Positions 1 through 8,129 of a stretch of 64,000 bases of DNA are shown piece after piece. The position numbers were made by a program, and so were the translations under genes. The notes beneath the pieces were generated by a model. That model did not search any database. It saw nothing but the letters and a program-made list of their open reading frames with translations, and was not told where the DNA came from. Where the stretch lies: NCBI GenBank assembly GCA_944321945.1, contig CALUNE010000001.1:1-64000 (forward strand), given 5' to 3'. Numbering within the stretch: position 1 is the first letter of the stretch; every line of letters starts with the position of its first letter. The stretch is from an uncultured Alistipes sp. (GTDB taxonomy: Bacteria > Bacteroidota > Bacteroidia > Bacteroidales > Rikenellaceae).

Positions 1-491
1 TTGAAGATGAACTGCGTCTTGTTGGTGTAGTTGACCGCCACGGCGGGCCAGTAGGCGATTCCGTCGACGTCGTAGAGAAACGAGCAGGCGTAGATGCGGC
101 GGAATTCGTGGGCGATCTCCGTTCCTTCGATGATCTCCTTCAGCCCCGACGAGTTGATGTAGTGCAGGATGTGGATTCCGCGCTCTTCGCCGTAGCGGTT
201 GATCCGCGAAAACCACTCCCTGACGCCGTTGAAGAGCGTCACGCGGCGGCCCGACTCCTGGAAGGCTTCGCGGCGCAGCGACAACCCCTTCGACTTGGCC
301 TCCTGGATCATGCGGGCCATGTAGGTGAGGACCATGTCGGCATCCTGGCTTTCGGCCAGCGAATTGGCTTCGCTCCAGAACTCCTTGTTGCTTTTTCCGA
401 CGGCCGGGATGAAGTCGTACTCCTGCATGTTGCCGGGAGCGAGCGTTCCGTCGAAATCGTAGATCAGGGCGATGGTGAAACGGTAATCCAT
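1..491 (-). CDS. HAD-family hydrolase, C-terminus beyond window
   Basis: Translating the minus strand from the ATG at 491 gives an open frame of 163 codons that runs off the left edge. The N-terminus has strand-then-DFDGTL (about residues 12-17), the nucleophile motif I of the haloacid dehalogenase superfamily, where the first Asp is phosphorylated. A long helical cap region follows (about residues 20-110), then HILHYINSSG, which fits motif II (Ser/Thr after a strand). The family is mostly phosphatases; the substrate cannot be told. The gene is divergent from the nitroreductase gene, and a TATCTTTG -7 box lies 22 bases upstream of the start. Motifs III and IV would lie outside the window. Confidence 0.8.
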   Translation of the reverse strand, partial: MDYRFTIALIYDFDGTLAPGNMQEYDFIPAVGKSNKEFWSEANSLAESQDADMVLTYMARMIQEAKSKGLSLRREAFQESGRRVTLFNGVREWFSRINRYGEERGIHILHYINSSGLKEIIEGTEIAHEFRRIYACSFLYDVDGIAYWPAVAVNYTNKTQFIF

Positions 492-512
492 GCTTTTCGG
501 GATTTGATTTCT

Positions 513-540
513 CAAAGATAACGTTTTTTTCCTATTTTTG
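513..540. promoter_or_regulatory. Divergent -7 elements, HAD gene and nitroreductase
   Basis: Two Bacteroidota -7 elements (TAnnTTTG) lie back to back. TATCTTTG on the minus strand (513-520) points at the hydrolase and TATTTTTG on the plus strand (533-540) points at the nitroreductase. No convincing -33 TTTG is seen at the right spacing for either. Confidence 0.5.
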
Positions 541-573
541 CATCCGAGTAGTGAATCGAGAATACCAAAACTT

Positions 574-1101
574 ATGGAATTCAAGGAATTGATAGCCAAA
601 CGCCGTTCGATCCGCAAGTTTACGGACCGTGCGGTTCCCGCCGAGGTCGTCAATCGCATCCTGGCCGAGGCGCTGACGGCCCCTTCGGCCCGCAATACGC
701 GTACGACCCGTTTTCTGGTGGTCGACGATCCGGCGCTGGTGGCCCGCATGGCCGACATGCGCGATTACGGCTCGGGATTTCTGAAGAACGCTCCGCTGGC
801 GATCGTCGTGCTGGGCGACACCACGACGAGCGATCTGTGGCGCGAAAATGCCGCCATTTCGGCCACCGTTCTGCAGCTGGCCTGCGTCGACGAGGGGCTT
901 GCCTCGTGCTGGGTCCACATCTGCGGACGTCCGCGCCGCAAGGACGATCCCCAGGGCGAAAAGGCCGCGGACTATCTGCGGAGCTTCCTGCCCATTCCCG
1001 AATCGTGCGAGCCGCTGTGCGCCATTGCCGTCGGATACTCCGATTTCGTGCCGGCGCCGCTGCCCGAATACGACGACTGGTCGCGGATCATCCGCCTGTG
1101 A
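574..1101 (+). CDS. Nitroreductase family protein
   Basis: A 175-residue protein that starts MEFKELIAKRRSIRKF, the standard N-terminus of the FMN-dependent nitroreductase fold, where the RRSIR segment binds the FMN phosphate. The early PSARNTRTTRF segment and the later QLACVDEGLASCWVHI helix (about residues 105-120) match the family's flavin and dimer-interface regions. The length fits the family (about 170-220). Enzymes of this family reduce nitro compounds, quinones or flavins with NAD(P)H; the substrate is not predictable here. The ATG at 574 was chosen over a TTG at 538 because homologues begin at MEF and the TTG lies inside the -7 promoter box. Confidence 0.9.
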   Translation: MEFKELIAKRRSIRKFTDRAVPAEVVNRILAEALTAPSARNTRTTRFLVVDDPALVARMADMRDYGSGFLKNAPLAIVVLGDTTTSDLWRENAAISATVLQLACVDEGLASCWVHICGRPRRKDDPQGEKAADYLRSFLPIPESCEPLCAIAVGYSDFVPAPLPEYDDWSRIIRL

Positions 1102-1212
1102 GGGCGGCGTGACGACGACCGTGACACAGCCCTTTTCGTGCGGGTCTTCTCCAGCGGATCCGCACCGACGACATCCGAAAAACATTGTTTCAAACCAAAA
1201 TCCAAAAAGACC

Positions 1213-2100
1213 ATGAAAAAAACGACTTTGACAAGCCTTTCGATGATGGCCGCATTGATCCTCACGAGCTGCGGATCGCAACCCAAGACCCCTGCCGTGA
1301 CGATCTTCGACGAGGGGCTGCGCTACTGCGAGAGCACCTACCCCTACGAGGGAGGTATTCTCGTTGCCAACTTCGGCTCCACGCAGCTCGATCCGCTCAA
1401 CACCGAAGGCAAGGGATATATCGTCCGTTACAAGGACGGAGCTTCGGAGGTGCTGATTCCGGCCGACGGCAATTTGTCGGGCCCGCGCGGCATGTATCTG
1501 CGCGACGGCCACCTCTTCATCTGCGACGTGAACAAGATTGTAGCCTACGATCTGGAGAACCGCGATGCGGCTCCGCAGGTGATTGCCCTGCCCGAGGGTG
1601 AGGCCTTCGTCAACGACCTGGCCGCCGAGGGCAACAACCTCTATGTGTCGGTGACCAACACGGGCCACATCTACCGGCTCGACATCACCGATCCGGCCCA
1701 GGCCGGGGTGCCGGAACTGTGGCTTGAGATTGCCGGTCCGAACGGGCTGGTGATCCGTGACGGCGTGATGTACGTGGCGTCGTACTCGCCCGACGGCCAG
1801 GCCAAGAGCGAGCATGTCATCTACCGCATTGCCGATCTGCAGAATCCCGTGGCCGAGCCCTTCGTGACCGTTCCCGGACAGTACGACGGCATCGCCTTCT
1901 CGGGCGACGGCAAGTGGCTCTACGTGACGAACTGGGCTCCGGCCGGCATCTCGCGCATCGACATGCAGACGCGTGAGATCTCGCCCGTCGAGCTTCCTCT
2001 GGAGCAGCCGCTGGTCGGACCGGCCGACATGACCGTAGCCGACGGTATGATCTATGTGCCCGATCTGCCGAACAGCCGGGTGGTGATCTTCGCGGAGTAA
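1213..2100 (+). CDS. SMP-30/gluconolactonase-like beta-propeller lipoprotein
   Basis: A 295-residue protein with a lipoprotein signal peptide: MKK, a hydrophobic stretch, then the lipobox LTSC (about residue 19). The mature part has repeated strand patterns typical of a six-bladed propeller of the SMP-30/strictosidine-synthase type: GPRGMYLRDG, NDLAAEGNNLYVS, GPNGLVIRDGVMYVAS, DGIAFSGDGKWLYVTN and GPADMTVADGMIYVPD. It is probably anchored in the cell envelope. The catalytic activity is unknown; some relatives are lactonases and others only bind ligands. The start at 1213 is preferred over 1138 because it places the signal peptide at the N-terminus. It follows the nitroreductase by 111 bases and may be co-transcribed with it. 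Confidence 0.8.
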   Translation: MKKTTLTSLSMMAALILTSCGSQPKTPAVTIFDEGLRYCESTYPYEGGILVANFGSTQLDPLNTEGKGYIVRYKDGASEVLIPADGNLSGPRGMYLRDGHLFICDVNKIVAYDLENRDAAPQVIALPEGEAFVNDLAAEGNNLYVSVTNTGHIYRLDITDPAQAGVPELWLEIAGPNGLVIRDGVMYVASYSPDGQAKSEHVIYRIADLQNPVAEPFVTVPGQYDGIAFSGDGKWLYVTNWAPAGISRIDMQTREISPVELPLEQPLVGPADMTVADGMIYVPDLPNSRVVIFAE

Positions 2101-2120
2101 GGCGTTTCGGAGAGACAAAC

Positions 2121-2155
2121 AAAAACGGATCGGGTTTTCACCCGGTCCGTTTTTT
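2121..2155. terminator. Bidirectional rho-independent terminator
   Basis: The stem ACGGAtCGGG/CCCGgTCCGT with a six-base loop is followed by TTTTTT on the plus strand and by a T-run (TTTTTG) on the minus strand. It sits between the convergent ends of the lipoprotein gene and recJ. Confidence 0.8.
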
Positions 2156-2210
2156 CATGTGTCGGGGTTTTGCAACGTGGGCTCCCCTATTCTTCCTCTT
2201 TCCGGCCCTT

Positions 2211-3977
2211 CTAACGACCCGTTACCGGTTTGATGTCCTTCACGCGAAGCTGTGTGGAGACCGTACCGCGGTAATGGTTTTCGACGATCTGATAGCAGAC
2301 GTCGATCGGTTTGCCGGCCCGTACCCATTCGTAATGGGTGGGTTGCTGGAAGGCAATGGCCTGCAGCTTGGTGTTGGGCTTCTGACGCTGCATGAGATCC
2401 ATGCGGAGGTGTTCACTCTCCATGCCGACGAGTTTGGCTTCGCCGTGGTTGATGACGCCGTAGGTCACGAAGACCGGAGCCGTATTGCCGGGTCCGAAGG
2501 GCTGAAAGCGGTTCAGATCCCTGCGGAAGGCGGGAGTGATGTCCGAGAAGAGCAGTTCGCTGTCGATATCGACCTGCGGGATGAGCATCTGCGGATCGAT
2601 GTTCTTCTCGACAAACTCGTTGAACCGTCGTGTGAACTCGCCGACATTCTCGGGGCGCATGGTCAGGCCGGCGGCATACATGTGCCCGCCGAAGTTCTCG
2701 AGCAGATCGGAGCACGACTCGACGGCCTGGTAGAGGTCGAATCCCGGTACCGAACGGGCCGAACCCGTCACGAAGCCGTTGCTCATCGTCAGCACCACCG
2801 TCGGGCGGTAGTAGGTTTCGATCAGCCGTGAGGCGACGATTCCGACGATGCCCTTCATCCAGCGCGGGTTGTAGATCACCGTACTTTTCAGCCGTTTGAG
2901 TTCGGGGTTCTGTTCGATGTATTCGTGGGCCTCCTGCGTGACATGTCGGTCGATCGACTTGCGGTCCTGGTTGTAGGAGTCGATGACGTTTCCGAATTCG
3001 GCGGCGACGCTCTCGTTGCCCTCGATGAGCAGCTCCACGGCGGCATGGCCGCCCGACGGCGAGGCGTTTTCGTCGTTTTCGTCCATGCGCATGCGCCCGG
3101 CGGCGTTGATGCGGGGGCCGATCTTGAAGACGATGTCGTCAATGGTGATGTTGTGCTTGTCCAGGCCGCAGATCTTGATGATCGACAGCAGACCCTTCGA
3201 GGGCTCGCGGTTGAGGTTTTTCAGGCCGAAATAGGCCAGAATGCGGTTCTCTCCCGTCAGGGGGACGATGTCCGAAGCGATCGAGACGACGAGCAGATCC
3301 AGCAGATTGAGGATCTGTTCGAAGGGGATGTTGTTCTTCTGGGCATAGGCCTGCACGAGTTTGAATCCCACGCCGCAACCCGACAGTTCGTCGAACGGAT
3401 AGGAGCAGTCGACCCGCTTGGGGTCCAGAACGGCTACGGCCTGAGGGATCTCCTCGGCCGGGAGGTGATGGTCGCAGATGATGAAATCCACGCCCTTGCT
3501 TTTTGCATAGACCACCTTTTCCGTGGCTTTGATGCCACAGTCCAGAGCGATGATCAACCCCACGCCCTTGCGGGCTGCCAGGTCGATTCCCTTGATCGAG
3601 ATGCCGTAACCTTCGGTATAACGATCCGGGATGTAGAACATCAGGTTTTTGTGCCCGATCTGTCGGAGGAACTTGTAGACCAGCGCAACGGCCGTACAGC
3701 CGTCGACGTCGTAGTCGCCGTAGACCATGATCTTCTCGTGGTTGGCGACGGCTCGTTCGACCCGCTCGACCGCGCGGTCCATGTCCTTCATCAGGAAGGG
3801 ATCGTGCAGGTCGGCGAGGCTCGGTCTAAAGAACTTGTCCGCCTTCTCTACCGTGTCTATGCCTCTTTGTACGAGCAGATTGGCCAGTACGGGCGAGATC
3901 CGCAGAGCGGCAGCCATCATGGCTACCGTCGCGGGGTCGCCCTGAGGCTTCACTACCCAGCGTTTTTCTATAGGCAT
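2211..3977 (-). CDS. recJ: Single-stranded-DNA-specific exonuclease RecJ
   Basis: A 588-residue protein of normal RecJ length. The DHH phosphoesterase core has motif I YGDYDVDG (residues 86-93), motif II around ALDCG (145-149) and the DHH triad (169-171), which bind the catalytic metals. The DHHA1 domain carries GGHMYAAGL near residue 430. An OB-like C-terminal domain follows. RecJ degrades single-stranded DNA 5' to 3' in recombination and mismatch or base-excision repair, in the cytoplasm. It is the last gene of the lipA-lipB-recJ run, starting 8 bases after lipB ends, so it is probably co-transcribed with lipoate genes of unrelated function. It ends before a bidirectional terminator. Confidence 0.96.
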   Translation of the reverse strand: MPIEKRWVVKPQGDPATVAMMAAALRISPVLANLLVQRGIDTVEKADKFFRPSLADLHDPFLMKDMDRAVERVERAVANHEKIMVYGDYDVDGCTAVALVYKFLRQIGHKNLMFYIPDRYTEGYGISIKGIDLAARKGVGLIIALDCGIKATEKVVYAKSKGVDFIICDHHLPAEEIPQAVAVLDPKRVDCSYPFDELSGCGVGFKLVQAYAQKNNIPFEQILNLLDLLVVSIASDIVPLTGENRILAYFGLKNLNREPSKGLLSIIKICGLDKHNITIDDIVFKIGPRINAAGRMRMDENDENASPSGGHAAVELLIEGNESVAAEFGNVIDSYNQDRKSIDRHVTQEAHEYIEQNPELKRLKSTVIYNPRWMKGIVGIVASRLIETYYRPTVVLTMSNGFVTGSARSVPGFDLYQAVESCSDLLENFGGHMYAAGLTMRPENVGEFTRRFNEFVEKNIDPQMLIPQVDIDSELLFSDITPAFRRDLNRFQPFGPGNTAPVFVTYGVINHGEAKLVGMESEHLRMDLMQRQKPNTKLQAIAFQQPTHYEWVRAGKPIDVCYQIVENHYRGTVSTQLRVKDIKPVTGR

Positions 3978-3985
3978 ACGAATTG

Positions 3986-4930
3986 TTATTTATATATTTC
4001 AACATTTAATTCCTTACTTAAACAGTTGACCACCTGATTTTTGACCTCCTCCATGTCGGGCGTTCGGCCGGTTTCGGAGGCGATCGAAGCCACACCGCGG
4101 TCGGTGAATCCGCAGGGGTTGATGCGCGAGAACCACCCCAGGTCGGTCGTGACGTTGAGGGCGAATCCGTGCATGGTTACATAACGGGACGAGCGCACGC
4201 CTATTGCGCAGATCTTGCGCGGGCGCCGGCCGTCGGGATCGATCCAGACGCCCGAGGCGCCGTGGATGCGGCCGGCCGTGATGCCGTAGCGGGCCACCGT
4301 GCGGATGACGGCCTCTTCCAGGGCATTGATGTAGTCGCGCAGGCCGATTCCGAGGCGTTCGAGGTCCAGAATCGGATAGACGACCAGTTGGCCGGGTCCG
4401 TGGAAGGTGATGTCGCCGCCGCGGTCGATGTGGAAGAAGCGTGCGCCGGCGGCCTCCAGGGCTTCGCGGCTGACGAGCAGGTTCTCGGCATGACCGCTCT
4501 TTCCGAGGGTATAGACGGGCGGATGCTCCACCAGAAGCACCTCGCCGGCCAGCTGCGGATCCTCCTCTGCGGCGCGGCGCAGCCATTCGGCTCCGCAATC
4601 GCCATCGGTCCGGAGCGCCTCCTCAATTCGGGACGTTTTCTCGGTGCCTTTCTGCGGCTCTCCGGTGCCTTTCTGTGGCTCTACGGTGTGTTTTTGCGGC
4701 TCTCCGGTGTCTTTCTGCGGCCCTCCGTCGTGTTTTTGCGGCTCTGCGGGACGGCCTTCTGCTGCGGGGCGAACGGCATCCGGCAACGCTTCTCCGTCGG
4801 CATGCGCAACCACGCCACCCTTTCCCTCACCGGCGTGTTTCCGGGTCAGCAGGGCGTCGAAGAGTAGCTGCTGGAGCTTCCAGCAGACTTCATACTCCAT
4901 GGTTCCGAGATCCCTCAGCAGGGCTTTCAT
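3986..4930 (-). CDS. lipB: Octanoyltransferase LipB with repeat-bearing insertion
   Basis: LipB moves octanoate from acyl carrier protein onto lipoyl domains. The family signature [12 protein letters not shown] is at about residues 170-181, the catalytic lysine is in KICAIG (K239), and the catalytic cysteine is in INPCG (C273). The protein has 314 residues, about 80-100 more than usual. The excess lies between the first helix (residues 10-30) and the strand [14 protein letters not shown] (131-144). This stretch contains five tandem heptads of the form (E/G)PQKxxx at about residues 63-97 and looks disordered. lipB starts 2 bases after the lipA stop, so the two are translationally coupled. The insertion is in frame and all catalytic residues are kept, so the enzyme is probably active. 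Confidence 0.95.
   Translation of the reverse strand: MKALLRDLGTMEYEVCWKLQQLLFDALLTRKHAGEGKGGVVAHADGEALPDAVRPAAEGRPAEPQKHDGGPQKDTGEPQKHTVEPQKGTGEPQKGTEKTSRIEEALRTDGDCGAEWLRRAAEEDPQLAGEVLLVEHPPVYTLGKSGHAENLLVSREALEAAGARFFHIDRGGDITFHGPGQLVVYPILDLERLGIGLRDYINALEEAVIRTVARYGITAGRIHGASGVWIDPDGRRPRKICAIGVRSSRYVTMHGFALNVTTDLGWFSRINPCGFTDRGVASIASETGRTPDMEEVKNQVVNCLSKELNVEIYK
4642..4746 (-). repeat. Five tandem 21-bp repeats inside lipB
   Basis: On the plus strand the unit reads CGGTGCCTTTCTGCGGCTCTC. Five contiguous 21-base copies start at 4642, 4663, 4684, 4705 and 4726 and diverge by a few bases each. Each encodes seven residues of the EPQKxTx type. This is a coding minisatellite, able to change copy number in steps of 7 residues without breaking the frame. 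Confidence 0.85.
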
Positions 4931-4932
4931 TG

Positions 4933-5814
4933 CTACAAACCTTTTACGCTACGCAGGGCTTCTTCGGCCATGTACGACGAGCGGACCAGCGGTGCACTCG
5001 CGCAATAGCTGAAACCCATTTCCAGCGCTTGAAGTCTGTACCATTCGAATTTTTCGGGAGAGATGTACGCCGCAACGGGGTAATGCTCCAGAGTAGGCCG
5101 AAGGTACTGACCAAGCGTTACGATCCTGACGCCCGCTTCGCGCAGGTCGTGCAGGGTCTGTAAAACTTCCTCATCGCTTTCGCCGAGTCCGACCATCAGA
5201 CCGCTTTTCGTCACGACGCCCCGGCTGCTCATGTAGCGCAGGGTCTCCAGGCTGGTCCGGTATCGGGCCCGGGACCGCACCTGAGGGGTCAGTCGCTCGA
5301 CGGTTTCGATGTTGTGCCCGATGATATCGGGCTTCGACGCGATGACCGTATCCAGCAGATCGGGTCGTGCGTCGAGATCGGGAATAAGGAGCTCAATTAC
5401 GGCGTCGGGGTTCTGCGACCGAATGGCCTCCACGGTGGCGGCCCAGTGGGCGGCACCTCCGTCGGGGAGGTCGTCGCGGGTCACGGAAGTGACGACGACA
5501 TACCTCAGTTTCATCAGGGCGACGCTTTCGGCGACCTTGCGGGGTTCGTCGGCATCGGGGGCCTCGGGACGTCCCGTACGGGTGGCGCAGAAGCGGCAGC
5601 CGCGAGTGCAGATGTCACCCAGGATCATGAAGGTTGCGGTTCTCCGGCTCCAGCATTCGGCCTGATTAGGGCATCGGCCGCTGCTGCAGATGGTGTGCAG
5701 ACCGTGTTTTTCGACGATCTCATGCACCTCGGCCCATTCGGGAGTTTGTCGGAGACGGATCTTCAGCCATCCGGGTTTTTTGAGTACATCTACCTTGTCA
5801 TGAAACTTCGGCAT
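4933..5814 (-). CDS. lipA: Lipoyl synthase LipA
   Basis: A radical-SAM enzyme that inserts two sulfurs into octanoyl groups to make lipoate. It has the auxiliary-cluster cysteines [12 protein letters not shown] (C43, C48, C54), the radical-SAM triad CTRGCRFC (C69, C73, C76), and the C-terminal RSSY (about 278-281) whose serine ligates the auxiliary cluster. At 293 residues it is of normal length. It is the first gene of the lipA-lipB-recJ operon and, with LipB, completes endogenous lipoylation of 2-oxoacid dehydrogenase and glycine-cleavage proteins. Confidence 0.97.
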   Translation of the reverse strand: MPKFHDKVDVLKKPGWLKIRLRQTPEWAEVHEIVEKHGLHTICSSGRCPNQAECWSRRTATFMILGDICTRGCRFCATRTGRPEAPDADEPRKVAESVALMKLRYVVVTSVTRDDLPDGGAAHWAATVEAIRSQNPDAVIELLIPDLDARPDLLDTVIASKPDIIGHNIETVERLTPQVRSRARYRTSLETLRYMSSRGVVTKSGLMVGLGESDEEVLQTLHDLREAGVRIVTLGQYLRPTLEHYPVAAYISPEKFEWYRLQALEMGFSYCASAPLVRSSYMAEEALRSVKGL

Positions 5815-5840
5815 TTAAGTTCATTATTTTCCTATTGTTG

Positions 5841-5872
5841 CAAAAATAGAAAAAATAATTGACAATTCCCAA
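5841..5872 (-). promoter_or_regulatory. Promoter of lipA-lipB-recJ
   Basis: The minus strand carries TTG (5872-5870), 21 bases, then TATTTTTG (5848-5841), fitting the Bacteroidota housekeeping promoter. The -7 box lies 26 bases upstream of the lipA ATG. Confidence 0.55.
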
Positions 5873-5922
5873 TGCTTCTTGCACTCTGCCGGGTGAATGT
5901 TGCGTGAAGTTCGGGGTTTCGA

Positions 5923-5954
5923 TTTGGAGCGAGCGGTTTTTTGTGTTATCTTTG
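5923..5954 (+). promoter_or_regulatory. Promoter ahead of the 6157 gene
   Basis: TTTG (5923-5926), exactly 20 bases, then TATCTTTG (5947-5954) is a full match to the Bacteroidota promoter. It would start a transcript near 5961 with a leader of about 200 bases before the ATG at 6157. The 5815-6156 gap holds this and the lipA promoter and nothing else recognised. Confidence 0.6.
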
Positions 5955-6156
5955 CGACGATGGTTTTCTGTCGCGCAACGCATCGTGACGAGCCCTATCC
6001 TTTCGCATCATGTGATTCATTTCAAGCATCTTTCATAGAGCCATACTGAAGATTTTTCCCGATCGGGATCGATCGTGTCCGGCGGTTTCTGCGCCTTGCC
6101 GCACGTAGATTTTCGGTCGGTGAAACTCTTTTGTCGTTTTTTGAAATTTTGTCTCT

Positions 6157-6636
6157 ATGGGAAATTCTCGATTTTCTCGGCGTGGCTACCGGTTGGTGGC
6201 CCGTTTGCACGGGGATCGGCTTTGGCTGGCTTCCGATCTGCGGCGAATGTTCGTTGCGGAGATGGTTTCACGGGCCGGTTCTTTGTCCGGATGCAGCATC
6301 CGGGCGCACGCCCGTGTCTCGGCGACTGGGGTGGAGGCCGATCAGCGGGCCTTTGCGCGGAGTGTGGACTTCGAGCGGCTGGCGGCTTTTCAGCTTTTTG
6401 TCGGTCATCCGGTTGCGGCCTACGGATCGCTTTGTCGCGCGGCGCTCGAGGCGCTCTGCGGCGAGGAGTACGATCATGGCGATATGTCGCTTCCGGCCCG
6501 CTTTCTCCGGATCCGCTTTTATCATCTTTGGGATCGGATTCTGGCTCTGTGGGCTTCGGAGCCGTTGTTGAGGGATACAGCCATCGACCGTCAACTTCTT
6601 AGGGAGGCGCGCCGTCTGGGGGAAGAATGGCTTTGA
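6157..6636 (+). CDS. Hypothetical protein, 159 residues
   Basis: Not a recognised family. The protein is Arg/Leu-rich and looks mainly helical, with no signal peptide or membrane segment. Several other frames are open here, so coding is uncertain. This frame is favoured because its C-terminal half has ordinary amino-acid usage with amphipathic periodicity (for example FYHLWDRILALWASEPLLRD) and because a consensus promoter lies upstream on the same strand. It ends 12-20 bases before a strong hairpin that belongs to a minus-strand RNA. Confidence 0.4.
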   Translation: MGNSRFSRRGYRLVARLHGDRLWLASDLRRMFVAEMVSRAGSLSGCSIRAHARVSATGVEADQRAFARSVDFERLAAFQLFVGHPVAAYGSLCRAALEALCGEEYDHGDMSLPARFLRIRFYHLWDRILALWASEPLLRDTAIDRQLLREARRLGEEWL

Positions 6637-6647
6637 ACCGCTCCGGA

Positions 6648-6734
6648 ACAAAAAGAAGTGGCCCGATACGTCGCGTATCGGGCCACTCTGGTTAGGTTAG
6701 TTAGGTTAATGAGAGTGGGAGAACCCCACGTTTG
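6648..6734 (-). ncRNA. Candidate small RNA of about 85 nt
   Basis: On the minus strand a full consensus promoter (6771-6740) is followed, at the expected start distance, by a short stretch with no convincing ORF. The predicted RNA contains hairpin GTGGG/CCCAC (6729-6715), a single-stranded linker made of repeated TAACC units (6710-6690), and a perfect 14-bp stem with a 3-base loop (6687-6657) ending in TTTTT (6654-6650), an intrinsic terminator. Promoter, compact structure and terminator together suggest an independently transcribed sRNA. No Rfam family is recognised by eye. A short leader peptide is the alternative. Confidence 0.55.
6650..6687 (-). terminator. Intrinsic terminator of the small RNA
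   Basis: A perfect 14-bp inverted repeat (6657-6670 with 6674-6687) and a 3-base loop, followed on the minus strand by a short gap and five T. The plus strand lacks a T-run after the stem, so this works for the minus strand. Confidence 0.7.
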
Positions 6735-6739
6735 ATACA

Positions 6740-6771
6740 CAAAAGTAGTTTGAATTTTATCAAAATCCAAA
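6740..6771 (-). promoter_or_regulatory. Promoter of the small RNA
   Basis: The minus strand carries TTTG (6771-6768), 20 bases, then TACTTTTG (6747-6740), matching the -33/-7 consensus exactly. The next gene on this strand ends beyond a terminator, so the promoter serves a very short transcript. Nothing is recognised in the rest of the gap (6772-7087). Confidence 0.65.
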
Positions 6772-7087
6772 TGTTTTGTAACATTTTTCTTAAACGTGCG
6801 GAAAATATTTTACATTTTGTAATTAAAATTTTTTAAATTCATATGACTTCGTAAGTTTTTCAAGAAAGGGCCCCTTTGTATCTGCGAATCGGACCCGCTC
6901 CCGGTCGTATCCGGATGCGATGCGACCCGAATGGTCGGATTGTGCGTTTCGCGGCAGGGGTTGCACTTCGGTCGGCACACCTCGTTTGGGATTCGTCTGT
7001 TTCCGTCGGATGCGCCGTGCCGTATCGACCGGCGATTGACACGGGCCAGACCCTCTTCTCTCCTTGTCGGATGTCGCGAAGGGCCTT

Positions 7088-7972
7088 TCAGAGGGTCGGC
7101 TCTCCGACGGGTTCGACCGTGAGATGGCGATGGCGGTAGGAGGCCGGCGTCATCTGGTACTCTTTCTTGAATAACTTGATGAAGTGCGACGTGTTGGGGA
7201 AGGTGCATTCGTTGCCGATTTCGGAGATCGACTTCGAGGTCGAGATCAGCAGCAGCCGCGCGTGCATCAGCCGCTGGCGGATATACCACTTGTGAGGCGG
7301 CATCTCGAAATGGCGTCGGAATTCCTTCTTGAACGAGGTCAGCGAACGGTTGGTGAGCCGTGCCAGCTCCTCGATCGACACATCCTTGAAGATGTGGTCG
7401 TAGACCGTCTGTTCGAAGTTTTCCTTGGCCGAATCGACGTTGTTGAGCAGTTTGCTCTTCAGGCAGCAGTCTTCGTGCGAGGCGATCAGATAGATCAGTT
7501 CGGTCATCTTGATGTTCTCGGCCGTTTCGTCGTGGCGGAACTCCTCGTCGCGCAGATAGTTGTTCGTATTGACGAAAAAGTTGCGCAGCGAGTTCCATGC
7601 GGTCATGAATACTTCGTTGCGGTTCCGGCAGTTTTCGCACATGTGTTCGTTCGAGATATTCAGGCCGTAGGTGATGTTCAGGTGCATGAGGATCCGCTGC
7701 AGGTCCTGCGGGGTGTAGTAGAAGACGACCTGTTCGAAGGGCTGGCCTCCTTCGGGGCAATTTTCGGTGTAGTGGTGGCCGATTCCCAGATAGAAGACGT
7801 CGCCGCGGGAGAGGGTTTGGCGTTTGTCGCCGTCGTAGATGTTTTTGGTTCCGCGGAGGATGTAGCCGATTGCGTAGCGCGACAGAACCTGAGTTTGGAT
7901 TCCGTTGTGAAGTGTTTCGACGTACTTCACGATCATCGGCTGTTGGGCCGATGAGTTCATTGAATTCTTCAT
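7088..7972 (-). CDS. AraC-family transcriptional regulator
   Basis: A 294-residue protein. The N-terminal half has cupin-like strands (GYILRGTKNIYDGDKRQTL, RGDVFYLGIGHHYTENCPEG) typical of an AraC ligand-binding domain. The C-terminal 100 residues are two helix-turn-helix motifs: SIEELARLTNRSLTSFKKEF and SISEIGNECTFPNTSHFIKLF, then KKEYQMTPASYR, the classic AraC ending. A cysteine pair (CENC, about residue 110) and another (CC, about 155) could be incidental. Targets and ligand are unknown. The gene is monocistronic, between a membrane-protein gene upstream and the small-RNA locus downstream. Confidence 0.92.
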   Translation of the reverse strand: MKNSMNSSAQQPMIVKYVETLHNGIQTQVLSRYAIGYILRGTKNIYDGDKRQTLSRGDVFYLGIGHHYTENCPEGGQPFEQVVFYYTPQDLQRILMHLNITYGLNISNEHMCENCRNRNEVFMTAWNSLRNFFVNTNNYLRDEEFRHDETAENIKMTELIYLIASHEDCCLKSKLLNNVDSAKENFEQTVYDHIFKDVSIEELARLTNRSLTSFKKEFRRHFEMPPHKWYIRQRLMHARLLLISTSKSISEIGNECTFPNTSHFIKLFKKEYQMTPASYRHRHLTVEPVGEPTL

Positions 7973-8028
7973 GCTAATTGTAATTTAAGTTTTTTGGAGC
8001 AAAGCGTTGCGTCACATTTGTCCGAACT

Positions 8029-8036
8029 CAAATATA
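8029..8036 (-). promoter_or_regulatory. -7 element of the AraC gene
   Basis: TATATTTG on the minus strand, 57 bases upstream of the ATG at 7972. No clear -33 element is seen. Confidence 0.4.
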
Positions 8037-8129
8037 CAATTAAAACTTTCCAATCTCCTATATTTAATGGCATATTTGGGCTTAAATCATAAAATAAGCC
8101 CGTTTGTATTACCCAACAGCCTAAATATG

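Noticed and set aside
532..2118. A 528-codon open frame on the minus strand opposite the nitroreductase and lipoprotein genes
   Set aside because: Antisense shadow with no recognisable domain; the plus-strand genes have clear motifs and a signal peptide.
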